This document shows, piece after piece, positions 8,327 through 16,859 of a stretch of 64,000 nucleotides of DNA. The DNA lies in contig NZ_BMQK01000003.1 of assembly GCF_014648075.1 (NCBI RefSeq), positions 558,001 to 622,000 of the forward strand, written 5' to 3'. Positions within the stretch are counted from its first letter, which is position 1; each line of letters opens with the position of its first letter. The notes beneath the pieces are model-generated. The model was not told the origin of the DNA, did not search any database, and saw only the letters and a list, made by a program, of their open reading frames with translations. The stretch is from Streptomyces ruber (lineage in GTDB: Bacteria; Actinomycetota; Actinomycetes; Streptomycetales; Streptomycetaceae). The position numbers were made by a program, and so were the translations under genes.

Positions 8327-9367
8327 TCACGTGGAGGTGTGGGCGTCCCGCTCCTCGCCGGGATGCTCACCCGGGCCGTCGAGCCGTGGCGTCAGCGGCG
8401 TGGGCGACAGGTCGGTGGGCTCCTCGCCGCGCTCCAGGAGGGTGTTGGCGGCACCGATGATGCGGGTGTCGGCGACGCCGACGGCCTCCTCGTCCTTCGC
8501 CGCGTAGTCGCAGCGCAGCAGCAGGTGCCGCATGGCCTCCAGCCGCCCGCGCCGCTTGTCGTTGTTCTTCACCACGGTCCACGGGGCGTGCGGGGTGTCC
8601 GTCGCCCGGAACATCTCGACCTTGGCCTCGGTGTACGCGTCCCACAGCTCGAGCGAGGCCAGGTCGGTGGGGGAGAGCTTCCACCGCCGCACCGGGTCGA
8701 CCTGGCGGATGGCGAAACGGGTGCGCTGCTCGGCCCGGGAGACCGAGAACCAGAACTTCACCAGGATGATGCCGTCGTCGGCCAGCAGTTTCTCGAAGAC
8801 CGGCGCCTGGGCGTAGAAGTGCCGGTACTCCTCGGGCGTGCAGAAGCCCATCACCCGCTCCACACCGGCCCGGTTGTACCAGGAACGGTCGAAGAACACG
8901 ATCTCGCCCCGCGCGGGCAGATGCGTCACGTAGCGCTGGAAGTACCACTGCCCCGACTCGCGTTCCGTCGGCTTCTCCAGGGCGACGACCCGGGCGCCGC
9001 GGGGGTTGAGCCGCTCGGTGAAACGCTTGATCGTGCCGCCCTTGCCCGCGGCGTCACGCCCCTCGCACACCACGACGACCCGCTGGCCGGTCTCCCGTAC
9101 CCACTTCTGCAGCTTGAGCAGTTCGATCTGCAGGATTCTCTTCTGGCGCTCGTACTCCTTGCGGCCGAGCTTCCTGTCGTACGGGTAGTTCTCGCGCCAG
9201 GTGTCGAGGGGGCTGCCGTCGGCGTCGAGCAGGATCGGCTGCTCGGGCCGCTCCTCGTCGATGAGCAGCCCGTCGAGCAGGTCGACGTCGTCGCGGGTGC
9301 CGGCGGCGTTCGCGGGGATCGCCTCCTGCGCGGGTACGGGTTCGGCCACGTGCGGGTCCCTTTCCAT
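8327..9367 (-). CDS. ppk2: Polyphosphate kinase 2
   Basis: 346 residues. The core begins near YPYDRKLGRKEYERQ and contains a Walker A motif EGRDAAGKGG (102-111) and a Walker B/lid segment IVFFDRSWYNRAG (156-168, D160-R161). Both are diagnostic of PPK2, which transfers phosphate between inorganic polyphosphate and nucleotides. This matches the roughly 300-residue single-domain class used mainly to make ADP/GDP-type triphosphates from polyphosphate. An N-terminal extension of about 55 residues and a C-terminal tail of about 40 flank the core; both are common in Streptomyces. The protein is soluble and the gene appears monocistronic. Confidence 0.93.
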   Translation of the reverse strand: MERDPHVAEPVPAQEAIPANAAGTRDDVDLLDGLLIDEERPEQPILLDADGSPLDTWRENYPYDRKLGRKEYERQKRILQIELLKLQKWVRETGQRVVVVCEGRDAAGKGGTIKRFTERLNPRGARVVALEKPTERESGQWYFQRYVTHLPARGEIVFFDRSWYNRAGVERVMGFCTPEEYRHFYAQAPVFEKLLADDGIILVKFWFSVSRAEQRTRFAIRQVDPVRRWKLSPTDLASLELWDAYTEAKVEMFRATDTPHAPWTVVKNNDKRRGRLEAMRHLLLRCDYAAKDEEAVGVADTRIIGAANTLLERGEEPTDLSPTPLTPRLDGPGEHPGEERDAHTST

Positions 9368-9416
9368 GACCGGTGCTGCGGACTGACGATGGTGCCGCGC
9401 CTCCTCGGAACGGCGC

Positions 9417-9659
9417 TCAGAACGGCATGCGGCCGCGGGCCCTGCGCCCCGTGGAGCCGCTGCGGCTCACCGCACGGGAGCTGCTGCTGAACGGCTTGCT
9501 CAGCCAGTGGCCGAGCCGTCCCGGCGCCTTGTTGGCCGTCCGGGAGCCGACCCCGAGGGTCCGCTGCGTACCGCGCTCGGGATGGCGCGACAGCCGCGGC
9601 ACCAGGAAGGCCAGGACGAGCAGGACGACACAGACAGCCACGATGCCTGCAATGGCCAT
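9417..9659 (-). CDS. Small single-pass membrane protein (DUF6411-like)
   Basis: 80 residues: one N-terminal membrane segment (about 2-20) followed by a basic, Ser/Gly-rich cytoplasmic tail with LSRHPERGTQRTLG and a C-terminal GRRARGRMPF. I recall this arrangement as a small conserved Streptomyces family (DUF6411). Length is typical. GAGGTGAGGGG lies eight bases before the ATG at 9659. It lies just upstream of ppk2 on the same strand, but the 49-base gap does not prove an operon. Function unknown; the tail charge suggests contact with nucleic acid or acidic lipid. Confidence 0.75.
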   Translation of the reverse strand: MAIAGIVAVCVVLLVLAFLVPRLSRHPERGTQRTLGVGSRTANKAPGRLGHWLSKPFSSSSRAVSRSGSTGRRARGRMPF

Positions 9660-9743
9660 GACATACCCCTCACCTCTGTTGACTGACCGGCGGAACCGGC
9701 GGCCGCAGCCGCACAGTGGTGCAAGTGCCCGGGGTTCGTGGAG

Positions 9744-10070
9744 TTACGCCCGGCCGGTGCCCTCCTTGACCACCAGGTCGATCAGGCCGGGGAAGCGGCG
9801 GTCCAGCTCCTCCTTGCGCAGGGTGTTGATGCGGCGGGTGCCGACGTCGTGCTGGCGGATCAGGCCGGCCTCGCGCAGGACGCGGAAATGGCGGGTCAGG
9901 GCCGACTTGGCGACGTCCTGGTAGAAACCGCTGCAGGCGAGGCCGGGACGGGAGGCGAGCGTCACGACGATGCCGAGCCGGACCGGGTCGGCCAGCGCGC
10001 CCATGATGCGGAACAGGTCGAGGTCTGCCTCGTCGGGGTGGACGAGCGGGGAGGAGGTACGGCTGGCCAT
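9744..10070 (-). CDS. ArsR-family winged-helix regulator
   Basis: 108 residues forming one winged helix: MGALADPVRLGIVVTLAS (helices 1-2), then KSALTRHFRVLREAGLI (recognition helix). Metal-binding ELCVCD is absent, so it more likely senses redox state or a small molecule. A Cys near residue 46 (GLACSGF) could be a sensor. The gene is divergent from the Old Yellow Enzyme gene across 123 bases, the usual layout for a regulator controlling a detoxifying reductase. That link is inference from position. Confidence 0.88.
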   Translation of the reverse strand: MASRTSSPLVHPDEADLDLFRIMGALADPVRLGIVVTLASRPGLACSGFYQDVAKSALTRHFRVLREAGLIRQHDVGTRRINTLRKEELDRRFPGLIDLVVKEGTGRA

Positions 10071-10193
10071 GGCGCCAGGGTATCGCCCGGGACCCTATGT
10101 TCGCGGAGATGCGTACATGGATTAAAGTGACAGGACGGGGGTGTTGCTTATCCCGTTATCCGTACTTTTGCGTTTTCGTGAGGAAAGCTTCCT

Positions 10194-11300
10194 GTGACTG
10201 CTTCATCGGTTCCCTCCGGCACCTCCCTCTTCACGCCGGTGACCCTCGGGGACATCGAGCTCGCCAACCGCGTCGTCATGGCCCCCCTGACCCGTATGCG
10301 CTCCGGCTCCTCCGGCGTCCCCGGCGAGCTGGTGGCCGAACACTACGGGCAGCGGGCGAGCGTCGGTCTGATCATCACCGAGGGCGTCTACCCGAACCAC
10401 GAGTCGCAGGCATTCGTGGGGCAGCCGGGCATCGTCACCGACGAGCAGGTGGCCGGCTGGCGCCGGGTCGCCGAGGCGGTGCACGCCCGCGGCGGACGCA
10501 TCGTGATGCAGGTCATGCACGGCGGCCGGGTCACCCACCCCGACGTCAACGGCGGCCGGCGCGTCGTCGCGCCCAGCGCGATCGCGATCGACGGCGAGGG
10601 CCACACGGAGAAGGGCAAGCAGCCCTACCCGGTGCCGCACGCGCTGACCGTCGAGGAGGCGCGCGCGGTCCGCGACGACTTCGTCACCGCCTGCCGCCGG
10701 GCGGTCGAGGAGGCCGGGCTGGACGGCGTGGAGATCCACGGCGCCAACGGCTACCTGCTCCACGAGTTCCTCTCCCCGGCGTCCAACCGGCGGACCGACG
10801 AGTACGGCGGCTCCCCGGAGAGCCGCGCCCGCTTCGCCGTCGAGGTCGTGACCGCGGTGGCCGAGGCCGTCGGCGCCGGACGGGTCGGGCTGCGGATCTC
10901 CCCGGAGCACAACATCCAGGACGCCCTCGAGACCGACCGGGACGACGTCCTCGCCACGTACGGTCACCTGATGGACGAGCTGCGCCCGCTGGGTCTGGCG
11001 TACCTCTCCGTGCTGCACAAGGAGCCGGCCGGCGACCTGGTCCAGGAACTGCGCCGGCGGTTCGGCGGCAAGCTGATCGCCAACAGCGGCTTCTCCTCGC
11101 CGACCACCCGCGCGGAGGCGGTGCAGCTGATCGAGGCCGCCCACGCCGACGCCGTGGCCGTGGGCCGCGCGGTCATCGCCAACCCCGACCTGGTCGAGCG
11201 CTGGCAGGGCGAGCACCCGGAGAACGAGCCGCGTCCGGAGCTGTTCTACGCGCCGGGCGCCGAGGGCTACACCGACTACCCGGCCCTCCGGGCGAGCTGA
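10194..11300 (+). CDS. Old Yellow Enzyme-type alkene reductase (NADH:flavin oxidoreductase)
   Basis: 368 residues, (beta/alpha)8 FMN enzyme. Family marks are FTPVTLGDIELANRVVMAPL at the N-terminus, the substrate pair H182 and N185 in HGANGYLL, the SNRRTDEYGGSPESR loop, and the C-terminal flavin-phosphate site VGRAVIANPD. It would reduce activated C=C bonds of enals, enones or nitro compounds at NAD(P)H expense. The start is a GTG at 10194 with AGGA about ten bases upstream. It is transcribed alone and ends in a very strong terminator at 11307. The divergent ArsR gene is the likely regulator. Confidence 0.93.
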   Translation: MTASSVPSGTSLFTPVTLGDIELANRVVMAPLTRMRSGSSGVPGELVAEHYGQRASVGLIITEGVYPNHESQAFVGQPGIVTDEQVAGWRRVAEAVHARGGRIVMQVMHGGRVTHPDVNGGRRVVAPSAIAIDGEGHTEKGKQPYPVPHALTVEEARAVRDDFVTACRRAVEEAGLDGVEIHGANGYLLHEFLSPASNRRTDEYGGSPESRARFAVEVVTAVAEAVGAGRVGLRISPEHNIQDALETDRDDVLATYGHLMDELRPLGLAYLSVLHKEPAGDLVQELRRRFGGKLIANSGFSSPTTRAEAVQLIEAAHADAVAVGRAVIANPDLVERWQGEHPENEPRPELFYAPGAEGYTDYPALRAS

Positions 11301-11306
11301 CGCGGA

Positions 11307-11351
11307 CGACGGCGGGGGCGGTCCCACACCGTGGGGCCGCCCCCGCCGTCG
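11307..11351 (+). terminator. Rho-independent terminator of the alkene reductase gene
   Basis: Arms of 19 bases (11307-11325 and 11333-11351) pair with only one G-T-type mismatch around a 7-base loop, starting 6 bases after the stop codon. Confidence 0.85.
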
Positions 11352-11515
11352 TGTCCGGACCCGGGCGGCCGGTCACCGCCCGGGGGACTCCGCTCCGCGG
11401 CGGCGGCCTCCGCCGGCGTGCGCGCCTCGGTGGCCTGCTCGAACGGCGTGTCGCCGTGCGCCGTACGGTCGCCCGGCGAGGCGTACGACTACGGGGCGGC
11501 GACGGCGGCCGAGTC

Positions 11516-11790
11516 GTGACGGGTCGCGACTCCTTCGTCACCGCCCAGTCCCTGGCCGGCGTGGTCCGCGTCCTCGAAGGCCGCGGTCACGTCGTCCGGC
11601 ACCCCGGCCCGGCCGACCGGCGCGAACTCCTCATCGCGCTGGCCGGCCCCGGTCACCGGCTCCTTGCCGACTACGCGCAGCCCGCGCGCGAGGCGGGGCT
11701 CAGGACGACCGGCGGCCTGACCGCCGAGGAGACCGACCGGCTGCGCGCCGCGCTCGACCACGCCCGGCGCCGGCTCTCCCGGCGCGGTGC
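11516..11790 (+). pseudogene. Remnant of a MarR-family regulator (C-terminal half)
   Basis: The frame from the GTG at 11516 reads SFVTAQSLAGVVRVLEGRGH, then PADRRELLIALAGPGHRLLA, then a GLTAEETDRLRAALDH helix. This is the recognition helix, wing and C-terminal dimer helix of MarR proteins. The N-terminal 50-60 residues expected before it are not found in any frame between the terminator and 11516, and no stop closes the frame before the next gene. It is therefore a 5'-truncated relic. With the terminator it explains the 576-base space between the reductase and aminotransferase genes. Confidence 0.6.
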
Positions 11791-11807
11791 GCGGGCGCCC
11801 GCCTCCC

Positions 11808-11836
11808 TTGATCGTCACCAGGGCGACTGCCAGGAT
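11808..11836 (+). promoter_or_regulatory. Sigma-70-type promoter for the aminotransferase gene
   Basis: TTGATC (11808-11813) and CAGGAT (11831-11836) are separated by exactly 17 bases. Transcription would start near 11843. This favours the GTG at 11877 as translation start over in-frame codons that lie inside or before the promoter. Confidence 0.6.
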
Positions 11837-11876
11837 GCTCGAAGCCCTGTTCGGCAGCCGGCGGATGTGGAGTCAA

Positions 11877-13112
11877 GTGAGCGAGACCGAGGTCGTCACC
11901 GCGCCCGGACCCCTGCTGCTGGCCGACGGCCGGCCCGCCGCGAAGGCATGGTCCCTGGATCCCGCCCTGCGCCATCTCAACCACGGCTCGTTCGGCGCGG
12001 TCCCCGTCGTGGCGCAGGAACGGCAGAACGTACTGCGGGCGGAGATGGACCGCGCCCCGGTCGTGTGGTTCCCCGAGCTGCCGCGGCGGATCGCCGCCGC
12101 CCGTACGGACATCGCCGCCTTCCTCCGCGTCGCTCCCGACGACCTGGCGCTCGTGCCGAACGCGAGCGCCGGCGCCAGCACCGTGTACGCCTCCCTCGGC
12201 CACCGCCCCGGCGGCGAGATCGTCGTCACCGACCACGGCTACGGGGCCGTGACCATGGGAGCCGAACGGCTGGCCCGCCGCTGGGGCGGCCGGGTGCGGA
12301 CCGCCCGCGTGCCGCTCGACGCGGACGAGGAACAGGCGTACGAGGCCGTGGCCGCCGAGTTCGGCGACGCGACCGGGCTCGTCGTCCTCGACCACATCAC
12401 CTCGGCCACGGCCCGCCGCATGCCGGTCGCGAGGATCGCGGCGGAGGCGCGACGGCGCGGGATCCCGCTGCTCGTGGACGGCGCGCACGCCCCCGGTCTG
12501 ATCGCCGCCCCGCTCGACGGCGTGGACTGCGACTTCTGGGTCGGCAACCTCCACAAGTGGGGGTGCGCGCCACGGGGTACGGCGGCACTGGTCGCCCGGG
12601 GGCCGCTGCGCGAGCGGCTGTACCCGCTCATCGACTCCTGGGGCGCCGCCGACCCGTTCCCGGACCGCTTCGACCAGCAGGGCACGCTGGACTCCACGAG
12701 CTTCCTGGCCACGCCCACGGCGCTCGGCCTCATCGGCGGCACCTGGGGCTGGGACACCGCCCGCACCTACATGGACGAACTGGCCGGCTACGCCGAGCGC
12801 GTCGTCGGCGCCGCGTTCGCCGAGGGCACCGGCACCGGCTACGCCGGCCCCGTCGACGTGGGCATGCCGGTCCCCGGGATGCGGCTGGTACGGCTGCCGG
12901 ACGGCCTGGCCACCACCCGGATCGAGGCCGACGCGCTGCGGGACCGCGCGCCCGGGGAGCTGGGCGCGGAGGTGGCCTTCACCAGTTTCGGCGGCGTCGG
13001 CTACCTGCGGCTGTCCGCACACGTCTACAACACGCCCGCCGACTTCGAGCACTTCGCCGAGGTGTGCGTCCCCGTCGTCCGCGAGTGGGCGCGGGCCGGA
13101 CGTACCCGGTAG
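11877..13112 (+). CDS. Class V PLP-dependent aminotransferase, isopenicillin N epimerase-like
   Basis: 411 residues from the GTG at 11877 (GGAG four bases upstream and a promoter at 11808-11836). The N-terminal LRHLNHGSFGAVPV motif is characteristic of the isopenicillin N epimerase/EgtE branch of fold-type I PLP enzymes. The Schiff-base Lys is K227 in WVGNLHKWGCAP, preceded by the Asp of LLVDGAHAPG that contacts the PLP ring. Members include cysteine desulfurases, C-S lyases and epimerases; which reaction occurs here is open. No thiohistidine or beta-lactam genes are nearby. The next gene follows after 46 bases on the same strand. Confidence 0.88.
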   Translation: MSETEVVTAPGPLLLADGRPAAKAWSLDPALRHLNHGSFGAVPVVAQERQNVLRAEMDRAPVVWFPELPRRIAAARTDIAAFLRVAPDDLALVPNASAGASTVYASLGHRPGGEIVVTDHGYGAVTMGAERLARRWGGRVRTARVPLDADEEQAYEAVAAEFGDATGLVVLDHITSATARRMPVARIAAEARRRGIPLLVDGAHAPGLIAAPLDGVDCDFWVGNLHKWGCAPRGTAALVARGPLRERLYPLIDSWGAADPFPDRFDQQGTLDSTSFLATPTALGLIGGTWGWDTARTYMDELAGYAERVVGAAFAEGTGTGYAGPVDVGMPVPGMRLVRLPDGLATTRIEADALRDRAPGELGAEVAFTSFGGVGYLRLSAHVYNTPADFEHFAEVCVPVVREWARAGRTR

Positions 13113-13158
13113 AAAAAGCGGTTGCCGCCGGGCACGGGCAGCGCGACAGGATGGACCC

Positions 13159-14208
13159 GTGCGCGTGGGTGTGGTGGGTCTCGGGATGGGGCTCCACCTG
13201 GCGGTGTGGTGCCGCAGGGTGGGCATGGACGTCGTGGCGGTCTGCGACCGCGACCCGGAACGCCGGGCGGCGGCGCGGGCCGAACTGCCCGGGGCGGCGC
13301 CGGTGGAACGGTGGGAGGAGCTGCTGGAGCACCGCCTCGACGGGGTGGTGCTGGCCAACGACTTCGACGAGCACGCGCCGCTCGCCATCGCCTTCCTGGA
13401 GCACGGGGTGCACGTGCTGTCCGAGTGCGCGGCGTGCGTGTCCGCGGAGGAGGGGCGCCGGCTGGTCGCGGCGGCGGACCGGTCGAGCGCGACCTACTCC
13501 TTCGCCGAGAACTACGTGACGCATCCGCACGTCCGCCTGGTCCGTGCGGCGGTCGACGCCGGTGAACTGGGCCGGATCACCCTGATCGAGGCCGACTACC
13601 TGCACGCCATGTCCCCGCGGCAGGTCACGGGACTCGTCGGCGACCCCGCCCACTGGCGCGGGCGCATCTCCCCGACGGCGTACTGCACCCACACCCTCTC
13701 GCCGGTGCTGGCGCTCACGGACGCCCGCCCCGTGGAGGTGACGGCGTTCCGCGCCGACGACGCGGAGCGGCCCACCGCGGTCGTGATGGCGACACGGCTG
13801 TCCTCGGGCGCGCTGGCCCTCACCCGGCACGGCTTCCTCCAGGGCGAACCCGACAGCCACTGGAGCTGGATCTCCGTACGCGGCACCCGGGCACTGGCCG
13901 AGTCCGTCCGTGCCTTGGGCGACCGGGCCTGGTCGGTCCGGGTCCGCACGGAGGGGTGGGCCGCTCCGGACGGCCGCACCCGGGAGGAGGAACGCGTCCC
14001 GCCCCCGTTCTCCCTCGCCGGTGAGCCCGTGGACCGCAGGGCGGAGGGCACCGTACGGGTGCTCCTCGCCTTCCGGGACACCGTCGAGCGCGGGCGGCCG
14101 CCGCTCGTCCCCGTACGGCCCGCCGTGGCCGCCTCCCTGGTGGGCGTGGCCGGTGCCGAGTCGCTGGGAGACGGTTCCCGCCCGGTGCCGGTGCCCGACG
14201 TCTGGTAG
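13159..14208 (+). CDS. Gfo/Idh/MocA-family NAD(P)-dependent oxidoreductase
   Basis: 349 residues. An N-terminal Rossmann fold opens with VGVVGLGMGLHLA, and the usual EKP-like position after HGVHVL is ECAA. A C-terminal alpha/beta substrate domain carries YCTHTLSPVLAL. Family enzymes oxidise or reduce cyclitols, sugars and amino sugars. The EKP lysine appears replaced (SECAACV), so hydride transfer chemistry may be altered. The start is a GTG at 13159. A CAGGAT hexamer at 13147-13152 could be either a weak ribosome site or the -10 box of a leaderless transcript. It is followed closely by the GntR gene. Confidence 0.85.
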   Translation: MRVGVVGLGMGLHLAVWCRRVGMDVVAVCDRDPERRAAARAELPGAAPVERWEELLEHRLDGVVLANDFDEHAPLAIAFLEHGVHVLSECAACVSAEEGRRLVAAADRSSATYSFAENYVTHPHVRLVRAAVDAGELGRITLIEADYLHAMSPRQVTGLVGDPAHWRGRISPTAYCTHTLSPVLALTDARPVEVTAFRADDAERPTAVVMATRLSSGALALTRHGFLQGEPDSHWSWISVRGTRALAESVRALGDRAWSVRVRTEGWAAPDGRTREEERVPPPFSLAGEPVDRRAEGTVRVLLAFRDTVERGRPPLVPVRPAVAASLVGVAGAESLGDGSRPVPVPDVW

Positions 14209-14212
14209 CTTC

Positions 14213-14231
14213 TGTATACGAGTTGTATGCG
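14213..14231 (+). promoter_or_regulatory. Operator/promoter motif before the GntR gene
   Basis: TGTATACGAGTTGTATGCG at 14213-14231 matches, at 16 of 19 positions, the motif at 18355-18373 between the transporter and DUF2848 genes. TGTATAC fits the TNGTATACNA-type half-palindromes bound by FCD-class GntR regulators. It lies just before the ribosome site, so self-repression is expected. Confidence 0.6.
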
Positions 14232-14246
14232 ATCCAGGGGGCAGTG

Positions 14247-14873
14247 GTGCAGTCCGGTCGGGAGAAGGCGTACGCGTACCTCAAGGAGACCGTGCTGACG
14301 GACCCCGCCATGCAGGGGGAGTTCCTGTCCGAGCAGGAGATCGCCGACCGGATCGGCGTCTCCCGCACCCCGATCAGGGAAGCGCTGCTGCTGCTCGCCG
14401 CCGAGGACCTCGTCCAGCTGGTGCCCAAACGCGGTGCCCGCGTCGCACCGCTGTCCGGCCGTGAGATCGCCGAGCTGATGGAGCTGCGCGGCATCGTCGA
14501 GCGGTACGCGGCGCAACGCGTCATCGAGAACGACAGCTGCCCCGTGCGCGAACTGGGCGAACTGCTGGAGCGGCAGCGCGGCCTGAGCGGGCCGGAGCAG
14601 GCCAGGGAGTTCATCGCCGTGGACCAGCAGTTCCACATGACGCTGGTCGCGGCGGCGGGCAACACCCTGCTCGGCCGGCACTACGAAGGGCTGCGCAGCC
14701 GCCAGGTGCGGGCGGGCCAGGTCGCGCTGTTCAACGCGCAGGGCCGGCAGGACGCGGTCCTCGCCGAGCACCGGGCGATCCTCGACGCCCTCGCCGCGGG
14801 GGACGCGCGCGCGGCGTGCGCCGCGATCGACGGGCATCTGGAGTCCACTCTGAAGGTGCTGCTCGCCGGGTGA
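14247..14873 (+). CDS. GntR-family (FadR/FCD subfamily) transcriptional regulator
   Basis: 208 residues from the GTG at 14247, five bases after AGGGGG; a TTG at 14223 and a GTG at 14244 are alternatives. Residues about 5-70 are the winged helix (LSEQEIADRIGVSRTPIREA is the helix-turn-helix). The remainder is the all-helical FCD ligand domain; FIAVDQQFHMTLVAAAGN and a late AEHRAILDA His match its usual metal/ligand positions. The likely regulon is the adjoining hydrolase-importer-DUF2848 group, because the same 19-bp motif precedes both. The effector is probably a small carboxylate, as is usual for FCD domains. Confidence 0.9.
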   Translation: MQSGREKAYAYLKETVLTDPAMQGEFLSEQEIADRIGVSRTPIREALLLLAAEDLVQLVPKRGARVAPLSGREIAELMELRGIVERYAAQRVIENDSCPVRELGELLERQRGLSGPEQAREFIAVDQQFHMTLVAAAGNTLLGRHYEGLRSRQVRAGQVALFNAQGRQDAVLAEHRAILDALAAGDARAACAAIDGHLESTLKVLLAG

Positions 14874-15921
14874 GCCCGGGTACTACGACAAGAAGGACAT
14901 CCGGATCGAGGACGCCCCGGAGCCGGGGCTGAAGCCCGGCACGGTCCTGATCGACGTGGCCTGGTGCGGGATCCTCGGCACCGACCTGCACGAGTACATG
15001 GACGGGCCCATCTTCGTCCCGCCGGCCGGGCACCCCCACCCGATCTCCGGTGAGGAGGCGCCCGTCACCCTCGGGCACGAGTTCTCCGGCACCGTGGCGG
15101 CGCTGGGGAAGGGCGTCACCGGGCCCGAGGTCGGCGAGCGGGTCGTGGTCGAGCCCTACATCATCGGCGACGACGTCGAGGCGAAGCCCGGCGTGAGCCA
15201 CCAGCTGTCACCGGACATGAACTTCATCGGCCTCGGCGGGCGCGGCGGCGGTCTCGCCGAGCGCATCGTCGCCGAGCGCCGGTGGGTGCACCCGGTCGGC
15301 GACATCCCGCTGGACCAGGCACCGCTGATCGAGCCGCTGTCCGTCGCCCACCACGCGTTCACGCCCAGCGACGCCGAGTCCGGTGACGTGGCGCTCGTGG
15401 GCGACGCCGGGCCCATCGGGCTGCTGACCGCCGCGATCTGCAAGGCGGAGGGGCCGACGGTCGTCATCTCCGAGCTCAGCCAGGCCCGGAAGGACAAGGC
15501 GCCCGCCACGGGCGTCGCCGACCACGTGCTCGACCCGAGCGAGGTGGACGTGGCCGAGAAGGTCCGGGAGCTCACCGGCGGCCGGGGCGCGGACGTCGGT
15601 TTCGGGTGCTCCGGCGTCGACGCCGTGCTGGACACCCTGCTGGACGCGGTGCGCCCGTCCGCCGTCGTGGTCAACGTCTCCGTCTGGGGCCACCGCCCGT
15701 CGGTCGACATGCACAAGCTCGTCATGAAGGAGATCGACCTGCGCTGCACCATCTCCTACGCCAACGACCACAAGGCGACGATCGAGCTCGTGCAGCAGGG
15801 CAGGATCGACCTGGAGCCGTTCATCACGGGCCGCATCCCCCTGGACGACCCGGTCGAGGGCGGCTTCGGCCAGCTCATCAACCACAACCAGGACCACGTG
15901 AAGATCCCCGTGCACCCCTGA
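14872..15921 (+). pseudogene. Decayed 2,3-butanediol/alcohol dehydrogenase-like gene
   Basis: The reading frame encodes most of a zinc-type MDR dehydrogenase of the (R,R)-butanediol dehydrogenase class: a LHEYMDGPIF segment, GHPHPISGEEAPVTLGHEFSG, and GRGGGLAERIVAERRWVHP. Homology begins at once with YYDKKDIRIEDAPEP, but no start codon lies between the in-frame TGA at 14851 and a GTG at 14956 deep in the catalytic domain. The Cys that normally ligates catalytic zinc (CGICGTD) is Leu here (CGILGTD), and the first Gly of the GxGxxG loop is Asp (VGDAGPIG). The end of the GntR gene abuts the truncated start, suggesting a small deletion. A GTG-started product would probably be inactive. Confidence 0.6.
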
Positions 15922-15962
15922 TGGGCTGACTTTCTGCTCGGCGCTCCGCGGGGAACCTCGTG

Positions 15963-16002
15963 ACGGAGCGGCGGACCGGGCACGCCCGGTCCGCCGCTCC
16001 GT
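15963..16002. terminator. Bidirectional terminator between convergent genes
   Basis: Perfect 18-base arms (15963-15980 and 15985-16002) flank a CACG loop, between the dehydrogenase relic (plus) and the amidohydrolase gene (minus). Confidence 0.85.
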
Positions 16003-16014
16003 GCCGTCATGGCG

Positions 16015-16836
16015 TCATGCCGTCCGTCGGCGCACCGCGCCGCCCTCCAGCCGGCGGTTGGCCAGCACGGAGATCTTCTCCCGCACCGCCGTGACCTCCT
16101 CCACGTCCACGTCCGCGAGCAGCAGTTCCGGCCCGGCGCCCGCGCTCTGCCGCACGCTGCCGTCCGGGCCCGCGACCAGGCTGTACCCGATGCCGGTGGG
16201 GGCCTTCGGCGGTACGGCGACACCGCTCGCCTCCGGGTCGGCCTGGTCCACGGCCGCCACCCACAGCGTGGCGTCCAGCGCGCGGGCCCGTACCAGCAGC
16301 TCCCACTGCTCCCGCTTGCCGGGACCGGCGCCCCAGGAGGCGGGCAGCAGGGTCACCGCGGCGCCCGCGTCGGCGTGCGCCCGGAACAGCTCGGGGAAGC
16401 GGACGTCGTAGCAGGTGGCCAGGCCGAACCGGACGCCGTCGACGTCGACGGTGACCACGCGCTCGCCCGGGGCCACGGTGTCGGACTCGGCGAAGCCGAA
16501 GGCGTCGTACAGGTGGATCTTGTCGTACGACGCCTCGACGCCGGGGCCGGTCGCCAGCAGGGTGTTGGTGACCCGGCCGTCCGGCGCGGGCGTGAACATG
16601 CCCGCCACCACGACGACGCCCGCGTCGGCCGCGATCCTCCGCAGCTCCCCGGCCCACGGGCCGTCCAGCGGCTCGGCGACCGGCTTCAGCGAGGTGCCGA
16701 AGCACACCATCGCGGCCTCGGGGAAGACGACGAGCCGGGCGCCGGCCTCGGCGGCCCGCCGTGTCTCCTCCTCGATGAGCGCGAGGTTCTTCGCCGGGTC
16801 GGTGCCGGTGGTGAGCTGGCTCAGCGCGATGCGCAT
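16015..16836 (-). CDS. Nitrilase-superfamily carbon-nitrogen hydrolase
   Basis: 273 residues with the complete Glu-Lys-Cys triad: E40 in VVFPEAAM, K106 in YDKIHLYD and C142 in ATCYDVRFPEL. This layout matches the omega-amidase/Nit2-like and small amidase branches that cleave C-N bonds of amides rather than true nitriles. GAAGGGA stands about nine bases before the ATG at 16836. The gene lies 96 bases downstream of the MHS importer on the same strand, with a 5-copy 17-bp repeat between them. It is therefore expected to act on, or downstream of, the imported compound. Exact substrate unknown. Confidence 0.9.
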   Translation of the reverse strand: MRIALSQLTTGTDPAKNLALIEEETRRAAEAGARLVVFPEAAMVCFGTSLKPVAEPLDGPWAGELRRIAADAGVVVVAGMFTPAPDGRVTNTLLATGPGVEASYDKIHLYDAFGFAESDTVAPGERVVTVDVDGVRFGLATCYDVRFPELFRAHADAGAAVTLLPASWGAGPGKREQWELLVRARALDATLWVAAVDQADPEASGVAVPPKAPTGIGYSLVAGPDGSVRQSAGAGPELLLADVDVEEVTAVREKISVLANRRLEGGAVRRRTA

Positions 16837-16859
16837 GGTGCGGTGTCCCTTCGTCGTAT

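Noticed and set aside
10097..13519. 1140-codon plus-strand open frame
   Set aside because: It crosses the alkene reductase and aminotransferase genes out of frame and is mostly Arg/Gly-rich; only its 11516-11790 part has meaning, as a MarR relic.
14956..15921. Annotating the dehydrogenase as a normal gene from the GTG at 14956
   Set aside because: That start removes the first strands of the catalytic domain although homologous sequence continues upstream to 14881, and the zinc and cofactor motifs are altered.
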